16,416 nucleotides of DNA, taken from positions 1 to 16,416 of the forward strand of contig DRBW01000017.1 of NCBI GenBank assembly GCA_011042705.1. The letters run 5' to 3'. The DNA comes from Caldifarciminota bacterium (GTDB lineage Bacteria > Hydrothermota > Hydrothermia > B15-G9 > DRBW01). Positions 6,617 to 14,344 of the stretch are shown in pieces. Made by a program: the position numbers and the translations under genes. The first letter of the stretch is position 1, and each line of letters opens with the position of its first letter. The notes under the pieces are model-generated. The model ran no database searches and was not told where the DNA came from. It was given only the letters and a program-made list of their open reading frames with translations.

Positions 6617-8647
6617 GTGGATGTCCTCACGGTCTGTCCTTATTGCGGAGTCGGTTGCGGGATCTACCTCAGGGTAAGGGAAGGTCGTGTAGATGCGGTG
6701 TTTCCATCTCTCAACCACCCGGTAAACAGGGGAAGTCTCTGCGCCAAGGGCTGGAGCGTGCCCTTTTTCCTCAACCACCCGCAGAGGGCGCGGCATCCCC
6801 TCATAAGGAAAGGAAACAGATTCATCAGAGCCAGCTGGGACGAGGTCCTCGATTTCGTCGCGGAGAAACTCTCCGAGATAAAAGAAAAGCATGGGCCGGA
6901 CGCCATAGGCGTTCTGGGATCCGCCAAGTGCACCAACGAGGACAACTACCTGATACAGAAATTCGCCAGAGCCACCATTGGGACCAACAACGTGGATCAC
7001 TGTGCCCGGCTCTGCCACGCATCCACAGTTGCCGGCCTCATAAAGGCTTTCGGGGCGGGCGCCATGACCAATTCCATCGAGGAATTCCCGGAAGCCGACG
7101 TGATCCTCATAACCGGTTCCGACACTGCCAACCAGCACCCAGTAATAGCCAAATGGATCGTCAGAGCCCGGAAAGGGGGCACGAAGGTGATGGTAGTCGA
7201 CCCCCGCAGAACCCCCCTGGCGAGGATAGCCGATCTCTATCTCCAGCACAGGCCTGGCACCGACATCGCCTGGATAAACGCCTTCCTCAAGATCATCATC
7301 GAGGAGGAGCTTTACGACAAAAAATTCATCGAGGAAAGGACGGAGAATTTCGAGAAGCTCGCCGATTCGCTGAGGGATTTCAGCCTCGATTGGGCCTCGG
7401 GGGTCACCGGCATTCCCCTCTCCCTTCTCAGGGAAGGCACGAGGCTATATGCGAAGGCAGAAAGGGCCTCGATAGTCTACGCCATGGGCATCACCCAGCA
7501 CGTTTCGGGCACCTATAACGTCGTATCTCTCGCGAACCTTGCGCTCCTAACGGGAAATGTGGGAAAGAGGGGAACGGGGGTCAATCCCCTGAGGGGACAG
7601 AACAACGTTCAGGGTGCCTCAGATCTGGCCGTCCTTCCCGACGTCCTGCCCTGTTACCAGAAGGTCGACGATCCTGACGTCAGAAAGAGGTACTCCGAGC
7701 TGTGGGGTGTCGAGATCCCATCGAATCCCGGACTGACGGTGACGGAGATGATCCACAGTTCCGGGGAGAAGATACGCGCTATGTATATTATGGGCGAAAA
7801 CCCTCTCCTCAGCGATCCTGATATAAACACCGTAAAACGCAAGCTCGGTGAACTCGACCTGCTCGTGGTTCAGGACATATTTTTCTCGGAGACGGCAGAG
7901 CTGGCGCACGTCTTTCTGCCGGCGGCATCTTTTGCCGAGAAAGACGGCACCTTCACCAACACCGAGAGAAGGGTCCAGAGGGTCAGGAAAGCTATAGAGC
8001 CGCCCGGCGAAGCGAGAGCTGACTGGCGCATAATCGCAGACCTCTCCAACAGGCTGGGCTATCCCATGAATTATACCCATCCCTGCGAGATACTCGATGA
8101 GATCCAGAAGGTGTGCGGGATATATGCAGGAATAACCTGCGACCTCCTGGAAAATTCTTTCGGGGTCCGCTGGCCCTACGACGGGAAGAGCAAAGAGGGT
8201 ACTTCCTACCTCCACGGGAAGAGATTCAAGACAAAAAGCGGAAGGGGTATATTCCACGCCGTCGATTATTTACCGCCTCCTGAAGAGCCCGATGAAACCT
8301 ATCCCTTCATAATGACCACTGGCAGAAGCGGCTTTCAATGGCACACAGGAACCATGACCCGCAGGACGCCCAACCTCGAGAGAGAGGCGCCCGAGGCTTA
8401 CGTGGAGATAAACCCGAAAGACGCTGACTCTCTCGGCATAAAAGACGGCGACAGGGTGAGGGTCTCCTCGAGGAGGGGCGAGATAGAGCTCAAAGCGAGG
8501 ATCACCGGGGGAATTATGCCCGGAGTCGTTTTCATTCCATTCCACTACAAAGAAGCCGCTGCCAACCTCTTAACCGGCCACTTCCTGGATCCGATCTCAA
8601 AGATACCGGAACTCAAAGTCACCGCCGTGAGGGTGGAAAAATGCTGA
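6617..8647 (+). CDS. fdhA: Molybdopterin formate dehydrogenase catalytic subunit (Cys type)
   Basis: The product has 676 residues and catalyses reversible formate oxidation to CO2. The N-terminal [4Fe-4S] site is CPYCGVGC (Cys7, 10, 14) plus Cys42, followed by Lys44, the conserved relay lysine. The metal ligand is Cys133 in HCARLCHASTVAGL, where E. coli FdhF has selenocysteine (VUHG), with the catalytic His134 next to it, so the enzyme needs no selenium. The MGD-binding blocks follow (ITGSDTANQHP, VVDPRRTPLA, NVGKRGTGVNPLRGQNNVQGASD, MGENPLLSDPD), then the C-terminal dinucleotide-binding domain (ITTGRS-like TTGRSGFQWHTGTMTRR). There is no twin-arginine signal and no N-terminal ferredoxin extension, so it is a cytoplasmic, minimal FdhF-like chain. 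GTG 6617 is chosen because it leaves six residues before Cys7, as is usual, and because of the promoter spacing. It overlaps the next gene by 7 nt. Whether W or Mo is used cannot be seen. Confidence 0.93.
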   Translation: MDVLTVCPYCGVGCGIYLRVREGRVDAVFPSLNHPVNRGSLCAKGWSVPFFLNHPQRARHPLIRKGNRFIRASWDEVLDFVAEKLSEIKEKHGPDAIGVLGSAKCTNEDNYLIQKFARATIGTNNVDHCARLCHASTVAGLIKAFGAGAMTNSIEEFPEADVILITGSDTANQHPVIAKWIVRARKGGTKVMVVDPRRTPLARIADLYLQHRPGTDIAWINAFLKIIIEEELYDKKFIEERTENFEKLADSLRDFSLDWASGVTGIPLSLLREGTRLYAKAERASIVYAMGITQHVSGTYNVVSLANLALLTGNVGKRGTGVNPLRGQNNVQGASDLAVLPDVLPCYQKVDDPDVRKRYSELWGVEIPSNPGLTVTEMIHSSGEKIRAMYIMGENPLLSDPDINTVKRKLGELDLLVVQDIFFSETAELAHVFLPAASFAEKDGTFTNTERRVQRVRKAIEPPGEARADWRIIADLSNRLGYPMNYTHPCEILDEIQKVCGIYAGITCDLLENSFGVRWPYDGKSKEGTSYLHGKRFKTKSGRGIFHAVDYLPPPEEPDETYPFIMTTGRSGFQWHTGTMTRRTPNLEREAPEAYVEINPKDADSLGIKDGDRVRVSSRRGEIELKARITGGIMPGVVFIPFHYKEAAANLLTGHFLDPISKIPELKVTAVRVEKC

Positions 8648-9663
8648 AAATAAACGTTCAGGCGCTGAGGAAAATAACGGGGGCCTTCCTCGAGGAAGGA
8701 AAAACTGTATATGCCCCAAGGCACCTGGGAATGGGTGACTTTGCCTTTGACAGAATAGAGAATCCCGATGAGTTCCAGATCGAGGGATTTGTGAACACAC
8801 TTCTTCCTCCGAAGGAGATATTTTTCAGGCAGATGGAAACCATCGGCCGCTTCGGCTGGAAGGAAGAGGGTCTGTGCGAGGACGTGGAACCGGAGATCGA
8901 GGACAAGGTGCTCCTCGGGATCAGGCCCTGCGACCTCGAGGGACTCCTCCTCATAGATGCCTTTTACGATCGGGTGGATGCGGATATGCCATACAAGAGG
9001 AGAAGGAAAAAAACATTCATAATAGCCTATGCCTGTCCCGAACCAGCCGACACCTGCTTCTGCGTCGAGACCGACTCGGGCCCCTGGGCGAAAAGGGGAT
9101 TTGACTGGCAGCTTCACGGGCTGGAGGAGGGCATTTATCTGCTCGAAGTGGGGAGCGAGAAAGGCAGAGAACTGGCCGACAGATTCGCCGACCTCATGGA
9201 AAAGGCTCATGACGGTGACCTCGAGCTTCTGGAGGCGAAACGAAAAGAAACCCTCGGAAAATTCAAGAAAAGGCCCTATATAAAGAGGGGCATCGGGAAC
9301 ATAAAGAAGGTCGGCGAGGAGGTCTACCGGTACCTGGGAGACAGGTGCTTCCGGTGCGGCGGGTGCAATTATCTCTGTCCGACCTGCACGTGCTACAATG
9401 TGGCCGACATAGGGACGCGGAGAGGGGAGAGGGTGTTGTTCTGGGATTCCTGCCAGTTCGAGGGCTATAGCAGGCTGGCAGGAGATCTAAATCTCCGCCC
9501 CGATCAGGGAAGCAGGCTCAAATTCAGGTTCGAGTGCAAACTGGCGGAGTGGAACACGGAAACCTACGGTAGAATTCGGTGTACCGGCTGCGGCAGGTGC
9601 ATATACACCTGCATAGGAGATGCCGACATAGACCTCTTCCTCAAAAAGGCATCGGAGACATGA
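8641..9663 (+). CDS. Iron-sulfur electron-transfer subunit, sulfhydrogenase beta / AsrA-like
   Basis: The product has 340 residues. The C-terminal part holds two cysteine clusters: Cys236, 239, 242 and 246 (CFRCGGCNYLCP), with Cys249 and Cys251 just after, and Cys314, 317, 320 and 324 (CTGCGRCIYTC). These should bind two [4Fe-4S] clusters. The N-terminal region has the family block LLGIRPCDLEGLLLID (Cys97) and the CFC pair at 139-141. This is the architecture of HydB/ShyB (beta subunit of archaeal sulfhydrogenases) and AsrA of anaerobic sulfite reductase, which pass electrons between a catalytic subunit and a flavoprotein. Here it follows fdhA with a 7-nt overlap and precedes the flavoprotein by overlap or near-overlap. 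I infer that it wires formate oxidation to NAD(P). The ATG has a GGGTGG-like ribosome site a few bases upstream. Confidence 0.88.
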   Translation: MLKINVQALRKITGAFLEEGKTVYAPRHLGMGDFAFDRIENPDEFQIEGFVNTLLPPKEIFFRQMETIGRFGWKEEGLCEDVEPEIEDKVLLGIRPCDLEGLLLIDAFYDRVDADMPYKRRRKKTFIIAYACPEPADTCFCVETDSGPWAKRGFDWQLHGLEEGIYLLEVGSEKGRELADRFADLMEKAHDGDLELLEAKRKETLGKFKKRPYIKRGIGNIKKVGEEVYRYLGDRCFRCGGCNYLCPTCTCYNVADIGTRRGERVLFWDSCQFEGYSRLAGDLNLRPDQGSRLKFRFECKLAEWNTETYGRIRCTGCGRCIYTCIGDADIDLFLKKASET

Positions 9664-9674
9664 AAAGGAACCGA

Positions 9675-10463
9675 ATGAGCCACAAGGCCCTTAAGGCTGA
9701 AATCGTCGAGATAAAAGACGAAGCCGAGGATATAAAAAGCTTCTTCGTCCGTCCCGACGAGGAGCTGGAATTTCTCCCCGGGCAGTTTTTCATGCTCTCG
9801 ATCTGCGGAGTTGGAGAGGCCCCCTTCTCGGTTGCCTCAGCGCCCCACGAGGGACTACTCCGCTTCACCATAAGAAAGTCCGGGAAGGTGACCTCCGCCC
9901 TTCACCGTCTCAGGGCCGGGGAGCTGCTCGGCATTCGAGGGCCTTACGGCAACGGGTTTCCTCTCGATCCCGGCGGAACCGCCGTCATAATCGGCGGGGG
10001 AATCGGCATGGCACCAGTCCGATCGCTCCTCTTTCACCTCCTGAAAAAGGGCGACTTCGACCTCTGGGCCTTCAACGGAGCGAGGAGCCCCCGGCACATC
10101 CTCTACGCGGATGAACTTCTCGGCTTTAAGGGGAGGACCAAAATCGTACTGACCGTCGACAGAGCGGATCCGGGTTGGAAATACGAAGAGGGTGTGATAA
10201 CAGTCTCCATGGAAAAGTACCTGCCGAAAATCGAGAAAGGCACGGCCTACGTCTGCGGTCCCCCCGTTATGTTCAGGCATGTCGTCAAGACCCTGCTCGA
10301 TAAGGGATTCAGGGAAGAGAACATATACCTCAGCCTGGAGGCACATATGAAGTGCGCCTTCGGCATCTGCGGACACTGCAGGATTGGCAACAAATTCGTC
10401 TGCGTCGACGGCCCCGTCTTCCCTTACTCCGAGATAAAGGACTATGAGGAATTCCTTGCCTGA
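9675..10463 (+). CDS. FAD/NAD(P)-binding [2Fe-2S] oxidoreductase, sulfhydrogenase gamma / AsrB-like
   Basis: From ATG 9675 the protein has 262 residues. The ferredoxin-reductase fold is clear: a flavin domain with FLPGQFFMLS and GEAPFSVASAP, then the NAD(P)-binding IIGGGIGMAPVRSLL, YVCGPPVMF near the end, and a C-terminal [2Fe-2S] segment MKCAFGICGHCRIG with a fourth Cys in KFVCVDGPVF. This matches HydG/ShyG, AsrB and PyrK-type subunits that exchange electrons with NAD(P)H. An earlier in-frame ATG at 9660 overlaps the preceding stop as ATGA and cannot be excluded. The later one is preferred because AGGA (9666-9669) is five bases upstream, whereas GGAG is only two bases from 9660. As the last gene of the fdhA operon it probably supplies the NAD(P)-facing end of the complex. 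NAD versus NADP preference cannot be read safely. Confidence 0.9.
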   Translation: MSHKALKAEIVEIKDEAEDIKSFFVRPDEELEFLPGQFFMLSICGVGEAPFSVASAPHEGLLRFTIRKSGKVTSALHRLRAGELLGIRGPYGNGFPLDPGGTAVIIGGGIGMAPVRSLLFHLLKKGDFDLWAFNGARSPRHILYADELLGFKGRTKIVLTVDRADPGWKYEEGVITVSMEKYLPKIEKGTAYVCGPPVMFRHVVKTLLDKGFREENIYLSLEAHMKCAFGICGHCRIGNKFVCVDGPVFPYSEIKDYEEFLA

Positions 10464-10481
10464 AGTTACGGTCCTAAAACC

Positions 10482-10497
10482 GCCGATTTTCGGCTTT
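10482..10497 (+). terminator. Weak hairpin after the formate dehydrogenase operon
   Basis: GCCGA (10482-10486) and TCGGC (10490-10494) form a 5-bp stem with a TTT loop, followed by TTT. It starts 18 bases after the last stop. It is short, so partial read-through into the glycosyltransferase gene is likely. Confidence 0.3.
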
Positions 10498-10514
10498 CAG
10501 ACAGAGTTCCTGCG

Positions 10515-11696
10515 ATGAAGGTGCTCGTCATAGTCACCGCCTTTCCCCGGAGCGAAAGGGACGTGATCTCGCCCTGGCTGTGGATAACCCTGAGGGAGTT
10601 ATCGAGACACGGCGTGGACATCGAGGTGCTCTCGGCCGCCTTCAAGGGGCTTGGGGACACGGAGATGTGGGGACTGAAAGTGAGAAGGTGGAGATATGGG
10701 CCTCCTTTCCTGGAAATCCTCAGCTACGATGTGGCCATACCCGAGCAGCTCAAAAGGAACCCTCTCTATTATGCTGTCGTGCCCCTCTTTCTCTCCGGGG
10801 GATTCCTCAAAGCCCTGAGCCTGGCCAAAAGCCAGAGTTACGACCTGCTCCACGTAAACTGGCCCATACCTCTGTCGTTGCTCTCCCTCCCCTTCGGAGA
10901 TACGCCAAAGATCATGACTTTTCACCACTCCGGGCTCACCCTTGCGGAGAAATTCCCTTTCCTTCGGAAGATTTACCGCGGGATCCTCGAAGGAGCCGAT
11001 GCCGTAACCGTGAATTCGGGCTTCACACGGAGAAAACTTCTACGGATCTTTCCTGGCCTCAGGAGGGTCGAGACGATACCCTGGCCCCCGGGATGGGAGA
11101 CAGAGAGTCTGCCGGAGGTAGAACCCGAGGAAAAGCGAATCCTTTTCGTGGGCCGTTTGGTTGAAGTCAAAGGCGTCGAGTACCTCCTTCGGGCTCACAA
11201 ACTTCTGCGGAAAAAATTTCCCGATGTGAAACTGGCCGTCGTGGGAGATGGCCCCCTCAGGCCCCGACTGGAGAAACTGACTGATGAACTGGGGTTAAGG
11301 GACAGCGTGGTATTTACCGGGTGGAAAACCGGCGAGGATATAGTTTCCGAATACCTGAGGGCGAGTCTCGTCGTAGTTCCCTCCATAGTCGACGAGAAGG
11401 GACTTACCGAAAGCCTGGGCGTGGTGGCGATCGAGGCAATGGCTTTCGGCAGGCCCGTGGTGGCCTCCGATGTCGGGGGTCTTCCCGACGTGGTCACGCC
11501 CGATGCAGGGATTCTCGTCCCTCAAAAAGACCCGGAAGCCCTCGCCAGCGCGATCGAAAAAATACTATCGGACAGAAAACTCGCCCGGGAACTCTCCGAG
11601 GGGGCGAGGAGGAGGTTCAGGGAGCACTTTTCAAAAGAGGCAGTAGCAGCGCGATATCATAAACTTTATCAGGAGGTTGTCGGGGAAAAGGCCTGA
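10515..11696 (+). CDS. GT4-family glycosyltransferase (GT-B fold)
   Basis: The product has 393 residues. The N-terminal Rossmann domain begins MKVLVIVTAFPRSERDVISPW and contains YDLLHVNWPIPLSLLS and TFHHSG. The C-terminal nucleotide-sugar domain has RILFVGRLVEVKGVEYLLRA, LAVVGDGPLRPRL and the EX7E retaining motif in ESLGVVAIEAMAFGRPVVASDVGGLPDVV. GT4 enzymes transfer sugars from nucleotide donors to lipids or glycans at the cytoplasmic face of the membrane. Donor and acceptor cannot be deduced. It lies 51 bp after the formate dehydrogenase operon with no strong promoter or Shine-Dalgarno sequence of its own (GAGTTCCTGCG precedes the ATG), so read-through from that operon is possible although the functions are unrelated. 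The membrane proteins downstream suggest a role in envelope glycan or glycolipid assembly. Confidence 0.92.
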   Translation: MKVLVIVTAFPRSERDVISPWLWITLRELSRHGVDIEVLSAAFKGLGDTEMWGLKVRRWRYGPPFLEILSYDVAIPEQLKRNPLYYAVVPLFLSGGFLKALSLAKSQSYDLLHVNWPIPLSLLSLPFGDTPKIMTFHHSGLTLAEKFPFLRKIYRGILEGADAVTVNSGFTRRKLLRIFPGLRRVETIPWPPGWETESLPEVEPEEKRILFVGRLVEVKGVEYLLRAHKLLRKKFPDVKLAVVGDGPLRPRLEKLTDELGLRDSVVFTGWKTGEDIVSEYLRASLVVVPSIVDEKGLTESLGVVAIEAMAFGRPVVASDVGGLPDVVTPDAGILVPQKDPEALASAIEKILSDRKLARELSEGARRRFREHFSKEAVAARYHKLYQEVVGEKA

Positions 11697-11905
11697 CTGT
11701 CTGGTTCTCCTCTCTCTTTATCGCAAAATACGCTCTTATCGATGAGAAATCCCTGGCTCTTCGCAAAAACCCCTTACAGGGCAGGGGCACAACTCCGCCC
11801 CGATGTGTGCGAGACCTCTCGACACCCATATCTTCCCTATTGGCTGGATCATAAGACACCTTTCGGCCTCCGATTCCTTTTCTTTATTTTCCGATTCCCC
11901 CAATT

Positions 11906-11911
11906 TATAAT
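11906..11911 (+). promoter_or_regulatory. Perfect -10 element placed for leaderless transcription of the YfhO-like gene
   Basis: TATAAT at 11906-11911 is followed by TTCGCT and then the ATG at 11918, so a start seven bases downstream coincides with the initiation codon. The -35 is poor (TTTATT at 11883-11888, 17 bp away). No Shine-Dalgarno sequence is present. The rest of the 221-bp gap 11697-11917 shows no gene or repeat. Confidence 0.55.
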
Positions 11912-11917
11912 TTCGCT

Positions 11918-14344
11918 ATGGCCAGAAAAAAAACGAGAAGGACTGGAAGCCCGAACAAATATTTTTCTCCCCATTCGCCCTTCCCCTACATCCTGATAGT
12001 CGCCCTCGGACTGATATATTACTACAAGGCTCTCTCCCCGAAAGTCATGGTGTACGCCACCGATCAGATAACGGCAGGATACGCCTTCCGCCTGTTCTAC
12101 GCGGAAATCCTCAGAACTCTGCATAAAATACCCTTCTGGGATCCCTATCTTTTCTCAGGCCTGCCTTTCATCGATGCCTTCCACGGTGACATCTTTTACC
12201 CTCTTTCTTTTTTGAGGTTCATATTGCCAGTCCATATAGTGATGAACTGGTTCTTCATTCTCCACACGATAGTCGCCGGGATCTTCATGTTTCTCTACCT
12301 CAGGGAACTTAAACTGGAGGTCATACCCTCTTTCCTCTTCTCCGTATCCTATATGTTCGCCGGATCGATAGCTTCGCTGGTCTTCCCGGGGCACGACGCA
12401 AAAGTGGCGATCGCCGCAATCCTTCCCCTCGTTTTTTATTTCCTCCGTAAAGGAGTGAGAAACGAAAACTACCGCTGGTTCCTGGCCGGATCCATACCTC
12501 TCGGGCTCGGACTGCTCGCACCCCATGTCCAGATGATGTACTACCTCTACATGGCCACCTTTTTCTACTTCCTTTATGAGGGCTTCCTCAAGTACAAAGA
12601 GAAGGGCACCGGCACCTTCGTCAAGCTCTCCCTTTTCTTCGTCCTGATGGTGATCGTCTCCCTTTTAATAGGCGCCGTCCAGCTCCTGCCTGCCTACGAA
12701 TACGTCTCCAGATTCTCCCCCAGGGGCGCCGGCAATCGCGGTTATGAATTCGCCACGACCTGGTCTTTGCCCTGGGAGGATTACATCAGTGCTTTCTTCG
12801 CAAAGTTCTCCGGCTACATGGAGTCATACTGGGGGAGGAACCCCTTCAAGATCAACACGGAATATGTCGGCGTGCTCGCCCCCCTCTTCGCCCTGTTCGC
12901 CTTCGGCGGCAGGAGGAAAAAGGACTCCGTCTCCTTTTTCGTTTTTCTATTCGTGTTCTTCTCTATAATGGCTCTCGGAGGCTATACACCTCTATATCGC
13001 CTCTTTTACCTGATATTGCCCGGGGTCAAAAAATTCAGGGCATCCTCCATGAGCTTCTACCTCGTTGCCTTCTCGGTCAACGTCCTTGGGGCAATAGGTT
13101 TCAGCAGGTTCAACGACCTCAGAGGTTCTAAATATTTCAGAAAAGTCGCAACGGCCGTCGGGATCATTATCCTGGTGGGGCTCCTGTCCCTCGCCCTCAA
13201 AGCGCCCTTCATATCGATAATCAGGTCGCTCTTCATAAGATCCGGGGACAAGCTCAACGCCCTCTTCTCCCATTACAGCCAGGTCCCTGCCTCTTTCCTC
13301 AGGTTCGGGATAATCTCCGCACTGGTACTCTACGCCGCCTCCCGGCTCGGAACGAGAGGTCCGAGAGTGGTCCCTCCCCTGCTTCTCCTGATGCTCATCG
13401 ACCTCTGGTCTGTTGACTGGAATTTCCTCAAGACGATCCCCGACGTCAAAAGTTACTACAGAGAAGACGGAGTTGTCCGATTTCTCAAGAAAGACCGGGG
13501 AGTTTACAGGGTCTTCCCTCTGTTCTACAAGGTCGACGACAATTTCCTCATGGTTCACGGCATAGAATCCATAGGAGGACATCACGGCAACCAGTTCCAG
13601 AGGTACCAGGAATACGTCGGCAATCCCGAGCACTTCATGTTCAGGCCCAACCAGGTCCCGAACCTCCTGAAATACCCCACCTTCACCGACCTCCTCAACG
13701 TGAAATATGTGGTCACACAGCCGATTCCCCGGGACATCTCGAAGTATCAAACGAGGCCCGAAGTCTATTCTCTCCTCAAAGACGTAAGGAACCTCCTCGA
13801 CACTACGAATTTCGAACTGGTAAAGACCCTGAGGGAGTCGGGCTCCAGCTATGAAATTTACAGAAATAAAAACTTCATCCCCCGCGTCCTGTTCGTCGAT
13901 TCGGTGGAAGTCCTTCCAAAAGACAGCGTGCTCGAGAGGATGAAAGACCCCTCCTTCGACCCCAGAAAAATCGCCCTCCTCGAGAGCTCTCCAGACTTTG
14001 TCCTCCATCCTTCGGCCGACTCGCTCACCTATAGCTTCAGTTTCCTCGAGAGAAAGCCCGATTACGTCAGGTTCGAGGTGGAGGTAAACAGGCCTGCCCT
14101 GCTCCTCTACCTCGAAAATTACTACCCCAAATACAGGGCTTATATCGATGGAAAACCGGTTAGCTGCTACAGAACAGATTACATCTTCCGCAGCATATAC
14201 GTGGAAAAACCGGGGAAGCACACCGTCGAATTCAAATTTTCCGGAAAAGAATATAACGTCCTCGGCGCGATTTCCGTCCTGTCGATTCTCGCGATCATCC
14301 TCCTTCTGGCCTTCAACAGGGAAAGGAGAAAACCTACTTCTTAA
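11918..14344 (+). CDS. YfhO-family polytopic membrane protein
   Basis: The product has 808 residues. A basic N-terminus (ARKKTRRTGS) precedes about a dozen hydrophobic segments up to roughly residue 500, including YILIVALGLIYYY, IVMNWFFILHTIVAGIFMFLYL, FVLMVIVSLLIGAVQLL and VAFSVNVLGAIGF. An early loop WDPYLFSGLPFIDAFHGDIFYPLSFL is the typical GT-C-like first extracytoplasmic loop. A large extracytoplasmic region of about 250 residues ends in the YfhO signature LLLYLENYYPKYRAYIDGKPVSCYRTDYIFRS...GKHTVEFKF, closed by a last transmembrane helix (AISVLSILAIILLLAF) and a basic tail. Characterised YfhO-type proteins act in envelope glycosylation, for example sugar transfer to lipoteichoic acid outside the membrane; the target here is unknown. 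Its 3' end overlaps the opposing membrane-protein gene by 11 bp. Confidence 0.85.
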   Translation: MARKKTRRTGSPNKYFSPHSPFPYILIVALGLIYYYKALSPKVMVYATDQITAGYAFRLFYAEILRTLHKIPFWDPYLFSGLPFIDAFHGDIFYPLSFLRFILPVHIVMNWFFILHTIVAGIFMFLYLRELKLEVIPSFLFSVSYMFAGSIASLVFPGHDAKVAIAAILPLVFYFLRKGVRNENYRWFLAGSIPLGLGLLAPHVQMMYYLYMATFFYFLYEGFLKYKEKGTGTFVKLSLFFVLMVIVSLLIGAVQLLPAYEYVSRFSPRGAGNRGYEFATTWSLPWEDYISAFFAKFSGYMESYWGRNPFKINTEYVGVLAPLFALFAFGGRRKKDSVSFFVFLFVFFSIMALGGYTPLYRLFYLILPGVKKFRASSMSFYLVAFSVNVLGAIGFSRFNDLRGSKYFRKVATAVGIIILVGLLSLALKAPFISIIRSLFIRSGDKLNALFSHYSQVPASFLRFGIISALVLYAASRLGTRGPRVVPPLLLLMLIDLWSVDWNFLKTIPDVKSYYREDGVVRFLKKDRGVYRVFPLFYKVDDNFLMVHGIESIGGHHGNQFQRYQEYVGNPEHFMFRPNQVPNLLKYPTFTDLLNVKYVVTQPIPRDISKYQTRPEVYSLLKDVRNLLDTTNFELVKTLRESGSSYEIYRNKNFIPRVLFVDSVEVLPKDSVLERMKDPSFDPRKIALLESSPDFVLHPSADSLTYSFSFLERKPDYVRFEVEVNRPALLLYLENYYPKYRAYIDGKPVSCYRTDYIFRSIYVEKPGKHTVEFKFSGKEYNVLGAISVLSILAIILLLAFNRERRKPTS

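Noticed and set aside
6609..6640. ATG at 6609 as the formate dehydrogenase start
   Set aside because: It overlaps the -10 element and is out of frame with the CPYCGVGC segment; GTG 6617 is in frame.
6708..6781. Repeated CTCAACCACCC in the start of fdhA
   Set aside because: Two copies encode Leu-Asn-His-Pro in normal family positions (LNHPVN, LNHPQR); not a repeat element.
11742..11996. Small open frame upstream of and overlapping the YfhO-like gene
   Set aside because: No ribosome site, no recognisable composition, and it spans the promoter of the real gene.
12992..14221. Long open frame (409 codons) antisense to the YfhO-like gene
   Set aside because: It lies entirely across a well-supported gene, has no domain-like pattern and arises from strong codon bias on the sense strand. 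Other long antisense frames (1008-1832, 6461-7249, 8545-9210) are rejected for the same reason.
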